64,000 nucleotides of DNA, taken from Exiguobacterium sibiricum 7-3. Its GTDB lineage: Bacteria; Bacillota; Bacilli; Exiguobacteriales; Exiguobacteriaceae. The stretch covers positions 2,832,914 to 2,896,913 of the forward strand of contig NZ_KK211190.1 of NCBI RefSeq assembly GCF_000620865.1, given 5' to 3'. Positions within the stretch are counted from its first letter, which is position 1. Every line of letters starts with the position of its first letter. The notes under the pieces were generated by a model that saw nothing but the letters and a program-made list of their open reading frames with translations, was not told the DNA's origin and did no database searches. Made by a program: the position numbers and the translations under genes. Below are positions 37,623 to 47,159 of the stretch, one piece after another.

Positions 37623-37781
37623 TATCGTACATTCAGTATACCGAATCCATTCTGTTGATGCCACGGGTATGCTGTCGAAAAGGTGTGACGGTTTTGTGAG
37701 GGACCTTTTGTTGGACAATTCATCTATCCGGATGTATTGTAGATAATAGTTATCCACGTTATATAGAAAGGAGAATGTTTC

Positions 37782-38264
37782 ATGCAAATGAAAACAGGCG
37801 TCGAACAATCGGTGTACGCGATGCTCTTATTGACGTTTTTACCGGAGAAGGGTGTGTTGCCTGGAGAATTCATCAGTCAGCAACTCGGCGCTTCCCCGAC
37901 CTATTTTCAAAAACTGCTTCGGAAGCTCGTGAGTGCGGATCTGCTGATTTCTGTTCCCGGTGCCAAAGGCGGCTTCCGTCTGAAAGCGTCACCGGAAACA
38001 ATTCGTGTGTTTGATATTTATGAAGCCATCGAGGGCAAACAGTCATTATATGCTTCAAGCGGTGTCTTCGAAGACTTGATGGGCATCCAAAACCAAAACA
38101 TCTGCCTGTTATCCGACCTGATGGCGGAAGCGGAACAATCCTGGCAGTCGACGCTTAAACGCGAGACGATCGATTCGATCCGCCGTGAAATTTATTTGAA
38201 CTGTCCGCCCGACCATCTGACAAAACTGCAAAGCTTAATCGAAGAAAAAATGATTCGCAACTAA
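37782..38264 (+). CDS. Rrf2 family transcriptional regulator
   Basis: 160-residue winged-helix regulator. The recognition region is LGASPTYFQKLLRKLVSADLL (about 36-56), then PGAKGGFRL in the wing. Only two Cys are seen (in QNICLLS and LNCPPD), so the three-Cys iron-sulfur site of IscR/NsrR is not complete; it may sense redox by disulfide or another ligand. AAAGGAGAA precedes the ATG. It is divergent from cydDC and 12 bases ahead of an NTF2-like gene, which it probably regulates. Confidence 0.87.
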   Translation: MQMKTGVEQSVYAMLLLTFLPEKGVLPGEFISQQLGASPTYFQKLLRKLVSADLLISVPGAKGGFRLKASPETIRVFDIYEAIEGKQSLYASSGVFEDLMGIQNQNICLLSDLMAEAEQSWQSTLKRETIDSIRREIYLNCPPDHLTKLQSLIEEKMIRN

Positions 38265-38276
38265 AAGGAGATTATT

Positions 38277-38669
38277 ATGATGAACACTACTACACTTGAC
38301 CGTTATTTTGATTTATTTGACGCTTCCCGGACCGATGAACAAGCCTTCACCGATCTTGTTTCCCTGTTCTCGGACGATATCACGTTCGTCTTAAACGGAC
38401 AGGAACAGCATGGAATCGAAGCCTGGAAACAGTTTGTCCGGATGGTGTTCACCGCTAATCAGGATATTAAGCACATGTATGCAGGATGGCTGCCTTCAGA
38501 AACAGGCGATACGCTTGAAACACGATGGGCCGTTTGTGGTAAGCGTGCCGACGGATCGGTCTTCACGCAAGACGGAACGGATATCGCCCGACTGGATGCG
38601 GACGGAAAAATCGTCTATCTCGCCAACGTCCCCGATGATACTGCGATGTTCAATCAATACAATTCTTAA
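38277..38669 (+). CDS. SnoaL/NTF2-like protein
   Basis: 130-residue protein with the cone-shaped NTF2/SnoaL fold inferred from length and pattern: N-terminal helices (YFDLFDASRTDEQAFTDLVSLF), DDITFVLNG, the GIEAWKQFVRM helix, then alternating strands. Such proteins are small enzymes or ligand binders. Substrate unknown. AAAGGAG lies before two adjacent ATG codons (38277, 38280). It shares a transcript with the Rrf2 regulator, so it may be the regulated stress function. Confidence 0.8.
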   Translation: MMNTTTLDRYFDLFDASRTDEQAFTDLVSLFSDDITFVLNGQEQHGIEAWKQFVRMVFTANQDIKHMYAGWLPSETGDTLETRWAVCGKRADGSVFTQDGTDIARLDADGKIVYLANVPDDTAMFNQYNS

Positions 38670-38684
38670 TCACAGATGAAAGAC

Positions 38685-38718
38685 AAAAGGTCTCACTTCA
38701 TGCGAAGTGAGACCTTTT
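38685..38718. terminator. Strong bidirectional terminator
   Basis: A 15-base perfect stem AAAAGGTCTCACTTC/GAAGTGAGACCTTTT with a 4-base loop between convergent genes. Confidence 0.9.
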
Positions 38719-38727
38719 AATGCTGCT

Positions 38728-39573
38728 TTATAAATTTTTCGCCTTGAAGGTGTCGCCACCTTCAATCGTTCCATTATCAAATCCTTTTTGGAACCAACGT
38801 TCTCTTTGCGCCGACGTACCGTGTGTAAAGCTTTCCGGTACGACATAGCCTTGCCCTTTTTTCTGCAATGTATCATCTCCGACGGCATTCGCCGCACCAA
38901 GTGCTTCGTCGAGATCGCCTTCTTCAAGCAGATTTTGCCCTTGTGCGTGATGTGCCCAGACACCGGCATAATAATCCGCCTGCAATTCAAAACGGACAAG
39001 ATACTTATTGAACTTCTCTTCGCTCATCTTTTGGCGGAGCGGCATGATTTCGTCTGATTTCCCAAGCAACGTTTGGACATGGTGCCCGACTTCATGGGCA
39101 ATGACATACGCCATTGCGAAGTCTCCCGGTGCCCCGTATTTATTTTGTAACTCATCATAAAAACTAAGATCGATGTATAATTTCTGATCACCCGGACAAT
39201 AAAACGGTCCGACCGACTTTCCGGCTTGCCCACACGCTGAACTGACCTGATCGGTATATAAAACGAGCGTCGGTTCTTTATAGGTCATACCGTCCTGTTT
39301 AAATTCCTTCGTCCATACTTTTTCCGTATCCGCCAACACAACGGATACAAAATCAGCCGCTTCTTTTTCTTTGGCAGTTTCCTGGTACTCGCCTTGACTG
39401 TCACCTTGCGAATCGGACAGCCCCCCGAGGATATCCGCCGGATTGCCACCCATCAACGTGACGACGATTAAAATGATGATTCCGAGTCCGCCACCAATCC
39501 CGGCGACTCCTTTACCGCCCATCCCCCGGCGATCCTCGACGTTCGAACTTCTTTCCCTACCCTTCCATTTCAT
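38728..39573 (-). CDS. YpfJ-type neutral zinc metallopeptidase
   Basis: 281-residue membrane-anchored peptidase of the YpfJ/KPN_02809 family. One helix at about 22-42 (GVAGIGGGLGIIILIVVTLMG) follows a basic N-terminus, then an acidic linker. The zinc motif is HEVGH (160-164), with CPGDQKLYIDLSFYDEL ahead of it and YAGVWAHHAQ after it, all family-typical. Catalytic domain probably faces outward. Physiological substrate unknown. A single-gene unit with a strong shared terminator. Confidence 0.87.
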   Translation of the reverse strand: MKWKGRERSSNVEDRRGMGGKGVAGIGGGLGIIILIVVTLMGGNPADILGGLSDSQGDSQGEYQETAKEKEAADFVSVVLADTEKVWTKEFKQDGMTYKEPTLVLYTDQVSSACGQAGKSVGPFYCPGDQKLYIDLSFYDELQNKYGAPGDFAMAYVIAHEVGHHVQTLLGKSDEIMPLRQKMSEEKFNKYLVRFELQADYYAGVWAHHAQGQNLLEEGDLDEALGAANAVGDDTLQKKGQGYVVPESFTHGTSAQRERWFQKGFDNGTIEGGDTFKAKNL

Positions 39574-39680
39574 ACACAGTTCCTCCTACAAGTCTCAATG
39601 CATTTCTATACCCTAGATCGTGTCTGTTTAGCCGTGATTTCCTATTTTAAAATTTAATTTTATTTTAAGTATCTTGAAGC

Positions 39681-39708
39681 TAAACAATCTTATTTTCCCG
39701 ACCGATAG
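39681..39708 (+). promoter_or_regulatory. Sigma-D-like (flagellar) promoter ahead of the chemoreceptor
   Basis: TAAA (39681-39684), 16-base spacer, ACCGATAG (39701-39708), against the Bacillus sigma-D consensus TAAA-N15-GCCGATAT: full match at -35 and six of eight at -10. It lies 71 bases ahead of the start of a chemotaxis gene, which strengthens the call. Confidence 0.65.
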
Positions 39709-39778
39709 TGGTATACGTTTAACATGTTTACTCGTGATTTGTTTCACTTTTTAATAGAAAATGGGGGAATTTTATTTT

Positions 39779-41305
39779 ATGAAACGTCAAAATCAGCTTA
39801 TGCTTTGGATCAGTTTCTTTGTCGTCATCTTGTCACTGATTGTTCATGGTTTACACCGCTTCACAGATTTTGCTGACGGATATCAAATCATTCGTGGAAA
39901 CGTCAGTGCTGCCCCACCGACCGCTCTGATTTGGATTGCTTTGTTACCGGTCATTTGTTTGCTTGCTGCTGCTGTCCTGTACCGGATGCAATCACGAAGT
40001 GCGACCGTTCCGCTTCTGTTGACGCTGACATTGACATTTTCCAGCATGTCAATCGTCGCTGGCGGAAACGGACTCGTCGAATACCATTTCTCGATTTTTA
40101 TGGTCTTGGCATTGATTGCCTACTTCCGTCGGATTGATTTGATTCTTGTCAGTACCGTTCTGTTTGCCGTTCAACATTTTGCAGGCTTCTTTTTTGCACC
40201 GGCGCTGATTTGCGGTACGACCGGTTATCCGTTCAGCATTCTGATGATTCATGCCGTTTTCCTGATTTTAACCAGTGCTGCGCTTATCATTCAAATTGCC
40301 GTTCAAAATAAAGAGCGTCAAGCGGCATCACGCCGTGAAGCGGACGCAACGACGCTGATTACGAATGTCAGTCAGCAGATTGAATCTCTGGTCGGCAGTT
40401 TAAAAACGAATACGAAACACTTACAGCAAGCGGCTGTCCAGTCCGTCGAAGCAACGAACCAAATCGCGACGGCGATCGCACCAATCGTCCATTCTGCCGA
40501 CGGCCAACACCAATCGATGCAACAAGGAACAGATCAGTTGCACCAGGTTAACACGTCCATCGCCTCGATCCAATCGAAAATGGCACAGACCGTCACGACG
40601 ACGGAACATATGACGAAACGCGCGTTGACCGGAAACGAGGAGATGAATCTGATGGACCGCCGCGTCGAAGAGATGGTTGAATCGACGAATGGTCTGCATA
40701 CTTCTGTCACGGCAATGGCCAGCCGGTCGGATAAGATTCAAAAAATCCTCGCCAGCCTGGAAGCCATTGCCGGTCAGACCAATCTATTGGCATTAAATGC
40801 TGCCATCGAAGCGGCACGTGCCGGGGATGCCGGACGGGGATTTGCCGTCGTCGCAACGGAAGTCGGGCATCTCGCTGTTCAGTCCCGTAGCTATGCAAAC
40901 GAAGTAACGGAAGTCTTGCAGGCCCTGATTGCCGATACCGATCAAATCAAAACGACTGCCGCCGGTTATACGAAAACACTGGCTGAAAATCAAGAAATGA
41001 CGAGCCGTGTCCGTCAGACTTTTTCTGATATCACGCAACTCGTTCAAGAAGTTGAACAAAGTATCAACTCGATTCAAACAGCCCGTCACGGAGTTGGTGT
41101 TCAGATGCTCGACATTGAACAACGAATGGAAACGACCCGAACCGCTTCACTCGAAGTCCGGCATGGCATTGAATCGACTGCCGTCTCACTCGAACAACAA
41201 ACGACTGTCCAACACGAATTTGAAACGATGACCCAGTCACTCGGTCAGATGACAAGTTCCTTGGAACAATTGGTTGATGAATTGACCAATCACATCGAAA
41301 GGTAA
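39779..41305 (+). CDS. Methyl-accepting chemotaxis protein with multi-helix membrane sensor
   Basis: 508-residue chemoreceptor. The first 185 residues hold about six hydrophobic helices and no large extracellular ligand domain, so it likely senses a membrane or energy-related cue. The cytosolic signalling tip [21 protein letters not shown] with [11 protein letters not shown] is at about 330-370 and binds CheA/CheW. Long flanking helices form the coiled coil; there is no clear HAMP domain. The start at 39779 follows GGGGGAAT by about 10 bases; the ATG at 39761 is inside that site. Candidate sigma-D promoter upstream. Confidence 0.9.
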   Translation: MKRQNQLMLWISFFVVILSLIVHGLHRFTDFADGYQIIRGNVSAAPPTALIWIALLPVICLLAAAVLYRMQSRSATVPLLLTLTLTFSSMSIVAGGNGLVEYHFSIFMVLALIAYFRRIDLILVSTVLFAVQHFAGFFFAPALICGTTGYPFSILMIHAVFLILTSAALIIQIAVQNKERQAASRREADATTLITNVSQQIESLVGSLKTNTKHLQQAAVQSVEATNQIATAIAPIVHSADGQHQSMQQGTDQLHQVNTSIASIQSKMAQTVTTTEHMTKRALTGNEEMNLMDRRVEEMVESTNGLHTSVTAMASRSDKIQKILASLEAIAGQTNLLALNAAIEAARAGDAGRGFAVVATEVGHLAVQSRSYANEVTEVLQALIADTDQIKTTAAGYTKTLAENQEMTSRVRQTFSDITQLVQEVEQSINSIQTARHGVGVQMLDIEQRMETTRTASLEVRHGIESTAVSLEQQTTVQHEFETMTQSLGQMTSSLEQLVDELTNHIER

Positions 41306-41315
41306 TTTAAACCAG

Positions 41316-41356
41316 GCAGGCTCCTCCTTCAGACGGAGGAGCCTGCTGTCATTTTT
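41316..41356 (+). terminator. Terminator of the chemoreceptor gene
   Basis: GCAGGCTCCTCC/GGAGGAGCCTGC stem, 7-base loop, T5 tail after a short gap. Confidence 0.85.
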
Positions 41357-41445
41357 GTTAAAATTAAGTGAAGCTGTTCTAGGAATCATCCCAGTACATC
41401 CCGAATAGTAAGAGAATTGACCTTTTTTGAGAGAGGAGTTCCTTG

Positions 41446-44400
41446 ATGCAGACCTCACTACAATCACTACTCGATGCTGCCCGCAGATTTGGTCGAACCT
41501 ATCGCAAAGATGCTCTCGTGTTAACCGGCGTTCTCATTTTGATTGTTCTGTACGGCGCCCCCCTGCTGAAACCGGGAATGGTCGTCTTCAGTGATATGTC
41601 ATTTGGTCTCTCGTCCAACCGGTATCTCGAGGAAATTTTTGGCGCCTGGAACAACCGCTGGAGTACGACGACCTTGTTGAACGTCGCCCGTCTGATTTAC
41701 ATCTTTCCTTTTTACCTGCTCAGTCTACTGTTTGGTGCGTCCGGTCCGATCTTGATCAAGTCGTTTATTTTTGGCTTGTTGATCGTCTCCGCTGTTTCGA
41801 TGTTTGCTTTGACGAAACGGTTGCATTCGGTCTACGTCTCACCTCACTTTTCTTTTTTATCACTCGTCGCCTTTGGTCTCGCCGCTTTGTTTTATGCCTT
41901 GAATCCATGGGTCATCACGCGGATTCAGCACATTTATCTCTTATGTGGCTACTCCGTCTTTCCACTCGCCTTGTTGTTGTTTTTTAATATATTTGATCCC
42001 AAATTCCGTGAACAGCTGAATCCGAACTTTTCATTATCCGAACGGCTATCTCGACGGACATGGATCGACATTACCGGACTGTCCGTCGTCTTTGCTTTCA
42101 TGGCGGCCGGCATCCATTACTTTTTCTTCTCCTTGATCTACATGGGGATCATGGTCGCCCTGATTTTTGCGAAGACCTTCTGGACACACCGCAAGGAAAA
42201 GATCATTAAACCGTTGATCGGTTTTTATGTCCGCTCCACGATTGCCTTTTCTCTTGTTTTCCTTTTGTTTAATTCGTACTGGTTTTTCATGTATGTCGGT
42301 TCCATCTTGACCGGATCACAAGCTTCGCAACATAACATCAATGTCTCCGATACGTTGATGTTATTCAGCCGTCATTCTTCGTGGACAAATGTGTTTTATA
42401 TAACGAGCTACTGGTGGCCGATGTTCGATCTGACGACGTTACCGCTTAGTTTCTGGTTAGGCGGCGGTGTCATTCTGTTGTTGATTTCGCTTGGTGCGTT
42501 CGTCTCCTATCGTCAGCCGATCCTGTTATTCTTCACCGGACTGAGCATCCCGTTGATTGTGTTTGCGACAGGGACTCACGAGCAGGTCGCCGACCTCTTT
42601 GTCTTATTCGTCACGAAGACACCGCTGATTGGTGCCATGTTTCGTGACCCCAACAAGTTAGTCGGATTGCTGATGGTGAGCTATAGTTTGTTGCTCGCTT
42701 CAAGCCTCGCGACCGTGTTTAACCGCCCTTCCAAAACGTTGCCGCTTCCGGTTTACCGCCTGCTTGCGATTGGAACGACAGTCATCGCCCTCGGGTTGTT
42801 TTTCTGGCCGTATCGCGCCGTTTACATGGAAGGTTTTTATCATCCGGTGAAGATGCCGAAAGAATATACCGCCGTTCAAGAACTGATTGACGGGAAATGG
42901 CTCCAGTTTCCGATTGCGGATGAAATGACACAACCGAGTACGGGGGTCGCGACACCGACCTGGAATAAAAATCCGCTTCCGGACGGCGAAACCAAAGCGA
43001 CCGGGGACGTCCAAGTCTACGGTTCGCAGGCAAACACGGTTTTTCATCACGAAGGTACCACCCAGACGGTCCGCTACATGATGACGTTCATGCAATATTT
43101 ACTCGATACCGGCCGCTCCGATCAAGCCGGGCAAATTGCACAGGCGTTTGGTCTGCAACAGTTTGCGTACCGGACGGAATATACGGGCATGCAGGAGCGG
43201 CAAGCCTTCAATAAAAAGATTCTCGCCACCCAACACGATCTGCTCGCGACAAAACAAGTGGGGCTGTTTACGTTATTCGATTTAATCGAGCCACTTGACA
43301 GTCGGACTGTTCCACAGTTGATTCTGACCCCATACGGTCTCGAACGGTCAGTCACTTTCTCGACTTTGGATGATTATAAACTTGGTCCCCAATCCATTTT
43401 GTATGCGACCCAAGCCCATCAAGACGGCTTATCGTGGTTAAAGAAAGACGACATCATCGAGATGACGGAAGAAAACGATGTGTTACTGAGTCAGGTACCG
43501 GAACAATACTTCTGGAAACCTTTCGACGCAATCGATTCAGCTAACTCTTTTTTAAACTGGGGAAAAACGTTTTTGGCAAACAGTGATTGGCGCTGGTATT
43601 TACGGACACAAGGAATCAGCAATCCATCGTTTGATCTCGACTTCGGTGATGGCGTCGGCTTATCCTTTGCTTCCGCACGAATCGATGCTCCCGTTTATAA
43701 ACTTGATCAATTAAAGACAAAACAAGTTGCTTCCTTCAATTCAATGCTTGAGGACGAGACATTTTTCAAAGCGGATAATCCGGACATCGTCGACTTATCC
43801 CCCAATCCTTTGTCAAAGGAAAATAACCTGCCTGTCCTGCGGGCGGAAGTCGCAGAGGGTGATCCGAAATACATTTGGCAGGTCGCGAAATCCGGCAAGC
43901 TGGACGCTTTACCGAACAATGCGTACCGGTTTGACATCACAGCGTCCGGTCGTGGTGTTGACCGGTTGCACGTCAAAGTCCGGTTTTACGATGCACAGGA
44001 TCGTGAACTGAATCAGACGTATGTCGTCGCTCCCCGCGACTCCGGTGATCTTGACGCAATCCATCTTCAAGGCGAGTACGTCACCCCGAAAGACGCCAAG
44101 ACGATGCGGATTGATTTGCTGAGTTTTCAGCGTCCGGAACGGAAGACGTATTGGTGGGTCCACGATATCAAGATTTTCAGTTTCGAGGACTATATGGTAC
44201 CGAACACGATTGAGATGACAAAAGAGACTACCCGAGGTCGTTATGCCGGTTACGCACGTGTCTTATTGAACCAAAACGGCGGCCAGCTTGACTTTGAATT
44301 CAACGACCAAACATTCTCTGTCAAGACGAAGCAAGCGGCAGGCGCAAAACTCGTTTGGGTGCCTCTCGGAAACTTCGTCGCAGACAACACAAGTTCGACA

Positions 44401-45903
44401 CTCCGCATCACGAATACGTCCGGCTTTAATGCCGTTCAAAACATCGTCTTGATTCCGAAAACAGAATGGACGAAAGTTCAGGAACGACTGGAAGAGAAAC
44501 TTCCAATCACCAAAACGTTGATGGTGCTCGAAGCAGAAACCGCCTTTGATTACGAGGGACACCTTCAATCCGAACGTAACTATCCCGGATTCAGTTTCGG
44601 AAAAGGTGTAGCTGCTCAAAAAGGAACGTTACGCCGGACGATTGATGTTGCTGAGGATGGAACCTATGACATCCAGCTGAAAGCGACACGACCGACGAAC
44701 ACGAATGGCCGGTTGACCGTCTTGCTGCGCGATGGGAAAAAAATCATCTACCGGCGTGTCTTGACAGCGCAGGATTTCAAGACGCCGGACATCCGAAAAC
44801 AAGCGATTGGTCAAGAAACCGTGACCTTCGATCCGTTGCACCGGGATTTTCCGTATCAACTCGAATCTTTGCCGGATGTCTACTCGGCACTTCATCAGAT
44901 TACGCTGAAAGACATTCCGTTGATGGGTGGTCGTTATGAGATTGAACTGGTTTATGCGAGTGCCGTTCCGTCACTCGTTACGATGGACGATCTGCATCAG
45001 TTTGACCCGAGTGAAATCGTCACCGACAAGCCACTTACGGAACCGGAAGCAGCCGCCAATTGTGCGACATGTGTCTCGATCACGGACGATATGTTTAGCG
45101 GGAGCGAAAAAGACGGTACGTATCGAATGGAATATGAAGCAACTTGTTCGTGTGACTGGTATATCTTCGCCTCCCAAAAAATCAAGGCACGCCCGAATCA
45201 TGAATACTTGTTGCAGTTTGATGCGGTCAGTAAAAATGTCCGGCAACGCCACTTGAAAGTCTTTTATTTGGATGAAAAAGACCGTGTCATCGGGACTGAT
45301 TTCATCAATGAAGTCGAGGAAGACAAAAAGAGCCGCTGGAATCATTACGAACAGATGATCATTCCTCCGAAAAAAACGGTGCGGATGCAACTGCATATCT
45401 GGACACGCGGTAATGAAAAAAAGGCGGGCAGCTTACAGCTTAAAAATTTGGAGTTTCTCCCTTACGATCAACTGATTCTCGTCGATCAGTTCGTGATGGC
45501 GGAACAGACCGGAAAACCACTGTTTTCTAAAACACCAGCCGAGAAATTGGGTGTCACTCCGTCATTGATGAATCGACACATCACAAGTGATGCGCCTCTT
45601 GGTCGTTTTACAGTCAACGATTCGCCGACATCGCTCTTTGAGTTACGGGACGGCATCGAACCGATGCGGGGAAACATCGCACTGAACGGCGTCAGCCAAC
45701 TGTACCGCTCGACTCAATCAACCGCCGATGTCACCGTCGTCTTACGTCCCGTCTATTACGTCGGACTGACCGTCCTGCTGCTTGCGTTCCCCTTGAGCGG
45801 GCTGCTGATCTGGTGGATGACGGGTCACCGCTTCATGACGGTTCGTCAGCGGCTCCGCACGAAACTGTTGTCAGCGATTCGTCGCCTTAAAAAATCGAAG
45901 ACA
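41446..45903 (+). CDS. Very large membrane protein, GT-C-like with big extracellular region
   Basis: 1486 residues. Residues 1-460 contain about eleven hydrophobic helices; an early SDMSFG acidic loop and the later NPWVITRIQHIYLLCGYS segment recall GT-C lipid-linked sugar transferases (AftD/YfhO-like), which is my inference. About 975 residues (460-1435) are soluble and probably outside the cell, with several beta-rich segments resembling carbohydrate-binding modules (for example around 815-920 and 1205-1330; the latter has a four-Cys cluster CATC...CSC). One closing helix lies at about 1436-1458, with a basic cytosolic tail. AGGAG is 7 bases before the ATG. First gene of the polysaccharide cluster; it likely acts on or attaches the polymer. 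The last codon before the stop ends at 45903; the stop is 45904-45906. Confidence 0.72.
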
Positions 45904-45910
45904 TGACAAA

Positions 45911-45955
45911 TACCCTGTACCGACCCGTTGCATATCGAGTCGGTACAGGGTATTT
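45911..45955. terminator. Terminator between the giant membrane protein and the GT2 gene
   Basis: Perfect 14-base stem TACCCTGTACCGAC/GTCGGTACAGGGTA with a 14-base loop, followed by TTTAA. It lies between convergent genes. Confidence 0.8.
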
Positions 45956-47108
45956 AACGATGCCGTCGATACAAGGCAACCATCGTCTTTAAAAAAGCAA
46001 TCGAGTCCTTGACCAGATTGACGTGTGACCCTTCCCGCTCGATACAGGTCACGGGCTGTTGGAACACACGCAACCGTTCTTTTTTCGCGGCATACATCAA
46101 TTCCAAATCGATCGCAAGACCGCTCTCGACGTTTAAATACGGCAGGATCCGCGGGACGACACGACGATTGATGATTTTTAGACCGGTTTGTGAATCCGTC
46201 ACCCCTTTTGGTAAAAAGGTCCGTGTCAGATTCCGTTTGGCAAAACTAAGCAGACGCCGGACAAGACCGCGGTCTTCGATCGTTAAGTCCTTCGTTCCGA
46301 TGACGATATCATAGTAATCATTTTGGGCAATCGTCAGCAGACGGGCGATGTCTTCTGTCTTAAACGAATTGTCGGCATCGACGAACACGTAATAATCACT
46401 CGAGATATTTTTCATCCCTTCGATGAAAAGTCCCGCTTTCCGAGTATTCCGTTCCACCTGATGGACTTCCAGATATCCGACTGTAAACAGTGTATCCGTC
46501 GCTTCCATGACGATGGACCGATAGTCATGTAACAGCGCCTTTGAACGGTCGGAAGAAGCATCATCAAAGAAGTTGATCGAGGCATGGATGTAATCTTCAC
46601 TGATCAGCTCTGCCAAGGCCTCTAAAAATTGTTTTACATGCATAAAACGTTTCTCTTCGTTAAATATTGGTAATATAAAGGCTATAGTGTCTTTTAAAAT
46701 GGGATATTCAGGATGGATGATATGTTGGATTTCAGCAAATAGTTCATTTGGATAACCTGCTCGATAGGAAAATGTGTGGAGAATGCCGTCCCCCTTAACC
46801 GCTTCATAGGGGAAATCCCCTTTCATCTGTACGACATCTTTGATCAACAGAATTTTAGCTCGCGAACGGATACTTCGGATTTGATTCAAAATCTTTAACT
46901 CGTCTTCACGCGTCTGATAATCGACGATATACAACTTGATATCGTGTTCACTTTCTGCCTCCTGCACTTCTGTAATGGCAATTTGTTCAAAAGAAGCAGG
47001 ACATTTACCAGGCTGCGTGTAAAAGAGTACAGGATAATAAGAAATCAGGCTCTCGTACGGAATATGCCGTCCGTGGTCCGTAAAGACTGCGATATGACCT
47101 TGATTCAT
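45954..47108 (-). CDS. Family-2 glycosyltransferase with N-terminal receiver-like domain
   Basis: 384-residue two-part protein. Residues 146-350 are a DPM1-type GT2 domain: LPIFNEEKRF, FFDDASSDRS, and VFVDADNS with the metal-binding DxD (244-246); TDSQTGLKI is the acceptor-side motif. It would transfer a sugar to a polyprenyl phosphate or glycan. Residues 1-132 look like a degenerate response-regulator fold (LYIVDYQ with Asp63, then KILLIKD) but lack the acidic pocket and the Lys, so phosphorylation is unlikely. The fusion is unusual for GT2 enzymes. It is divergent from the flippase gene; its 5' half is notably AT-rich compared with neighbours. Confidence 0.8.
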   Translation of the reverse strand: MNQGHIAVFTDHGRHIPYESLISYYPVLFYTQPGKCPASFEQIAITEVQEAESEHDIKLYIVDYQTREDELKILNQIRSIRSRAKILLIKDVVQMKGDFPYEAVKGDGILHTFSYRAGYPNELFAEIQHIIHPEYPILKDTIAFILPIFNEEKRFMHVKQFLEALAELISEDYIHASINFFDDASSDRSKALLHDYRSIVMEATDTLFTVGYLEVHQVERNTRKAGLFIEGMKNISSDYYVFVDADNSFKTEDIARLLTIAQNDYYDIVIGTKDLTIEDRGLVRRLLSFAKRNLTRTFLPKGVTDSQTGLKIINRRVVPRILPYLNVESGLAIDLELMYAAKKERLRVFQQPVTCIEREGSHVNLVKDSIAFLKTMVALYRRHR

Positions 47109-47159
47109 GCTGATTCATCCTTTCCGTATCATTCAAACTGATTGATGGGAGGTGTTCCG

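Noticed and set aside
42700-43095. 131-codon frame opposite the giant membrane protein gene
   Set aside because: Short compared with the 1486-codon gene covering it, His/Arg-rich, and without ribosome site or conserved motif.
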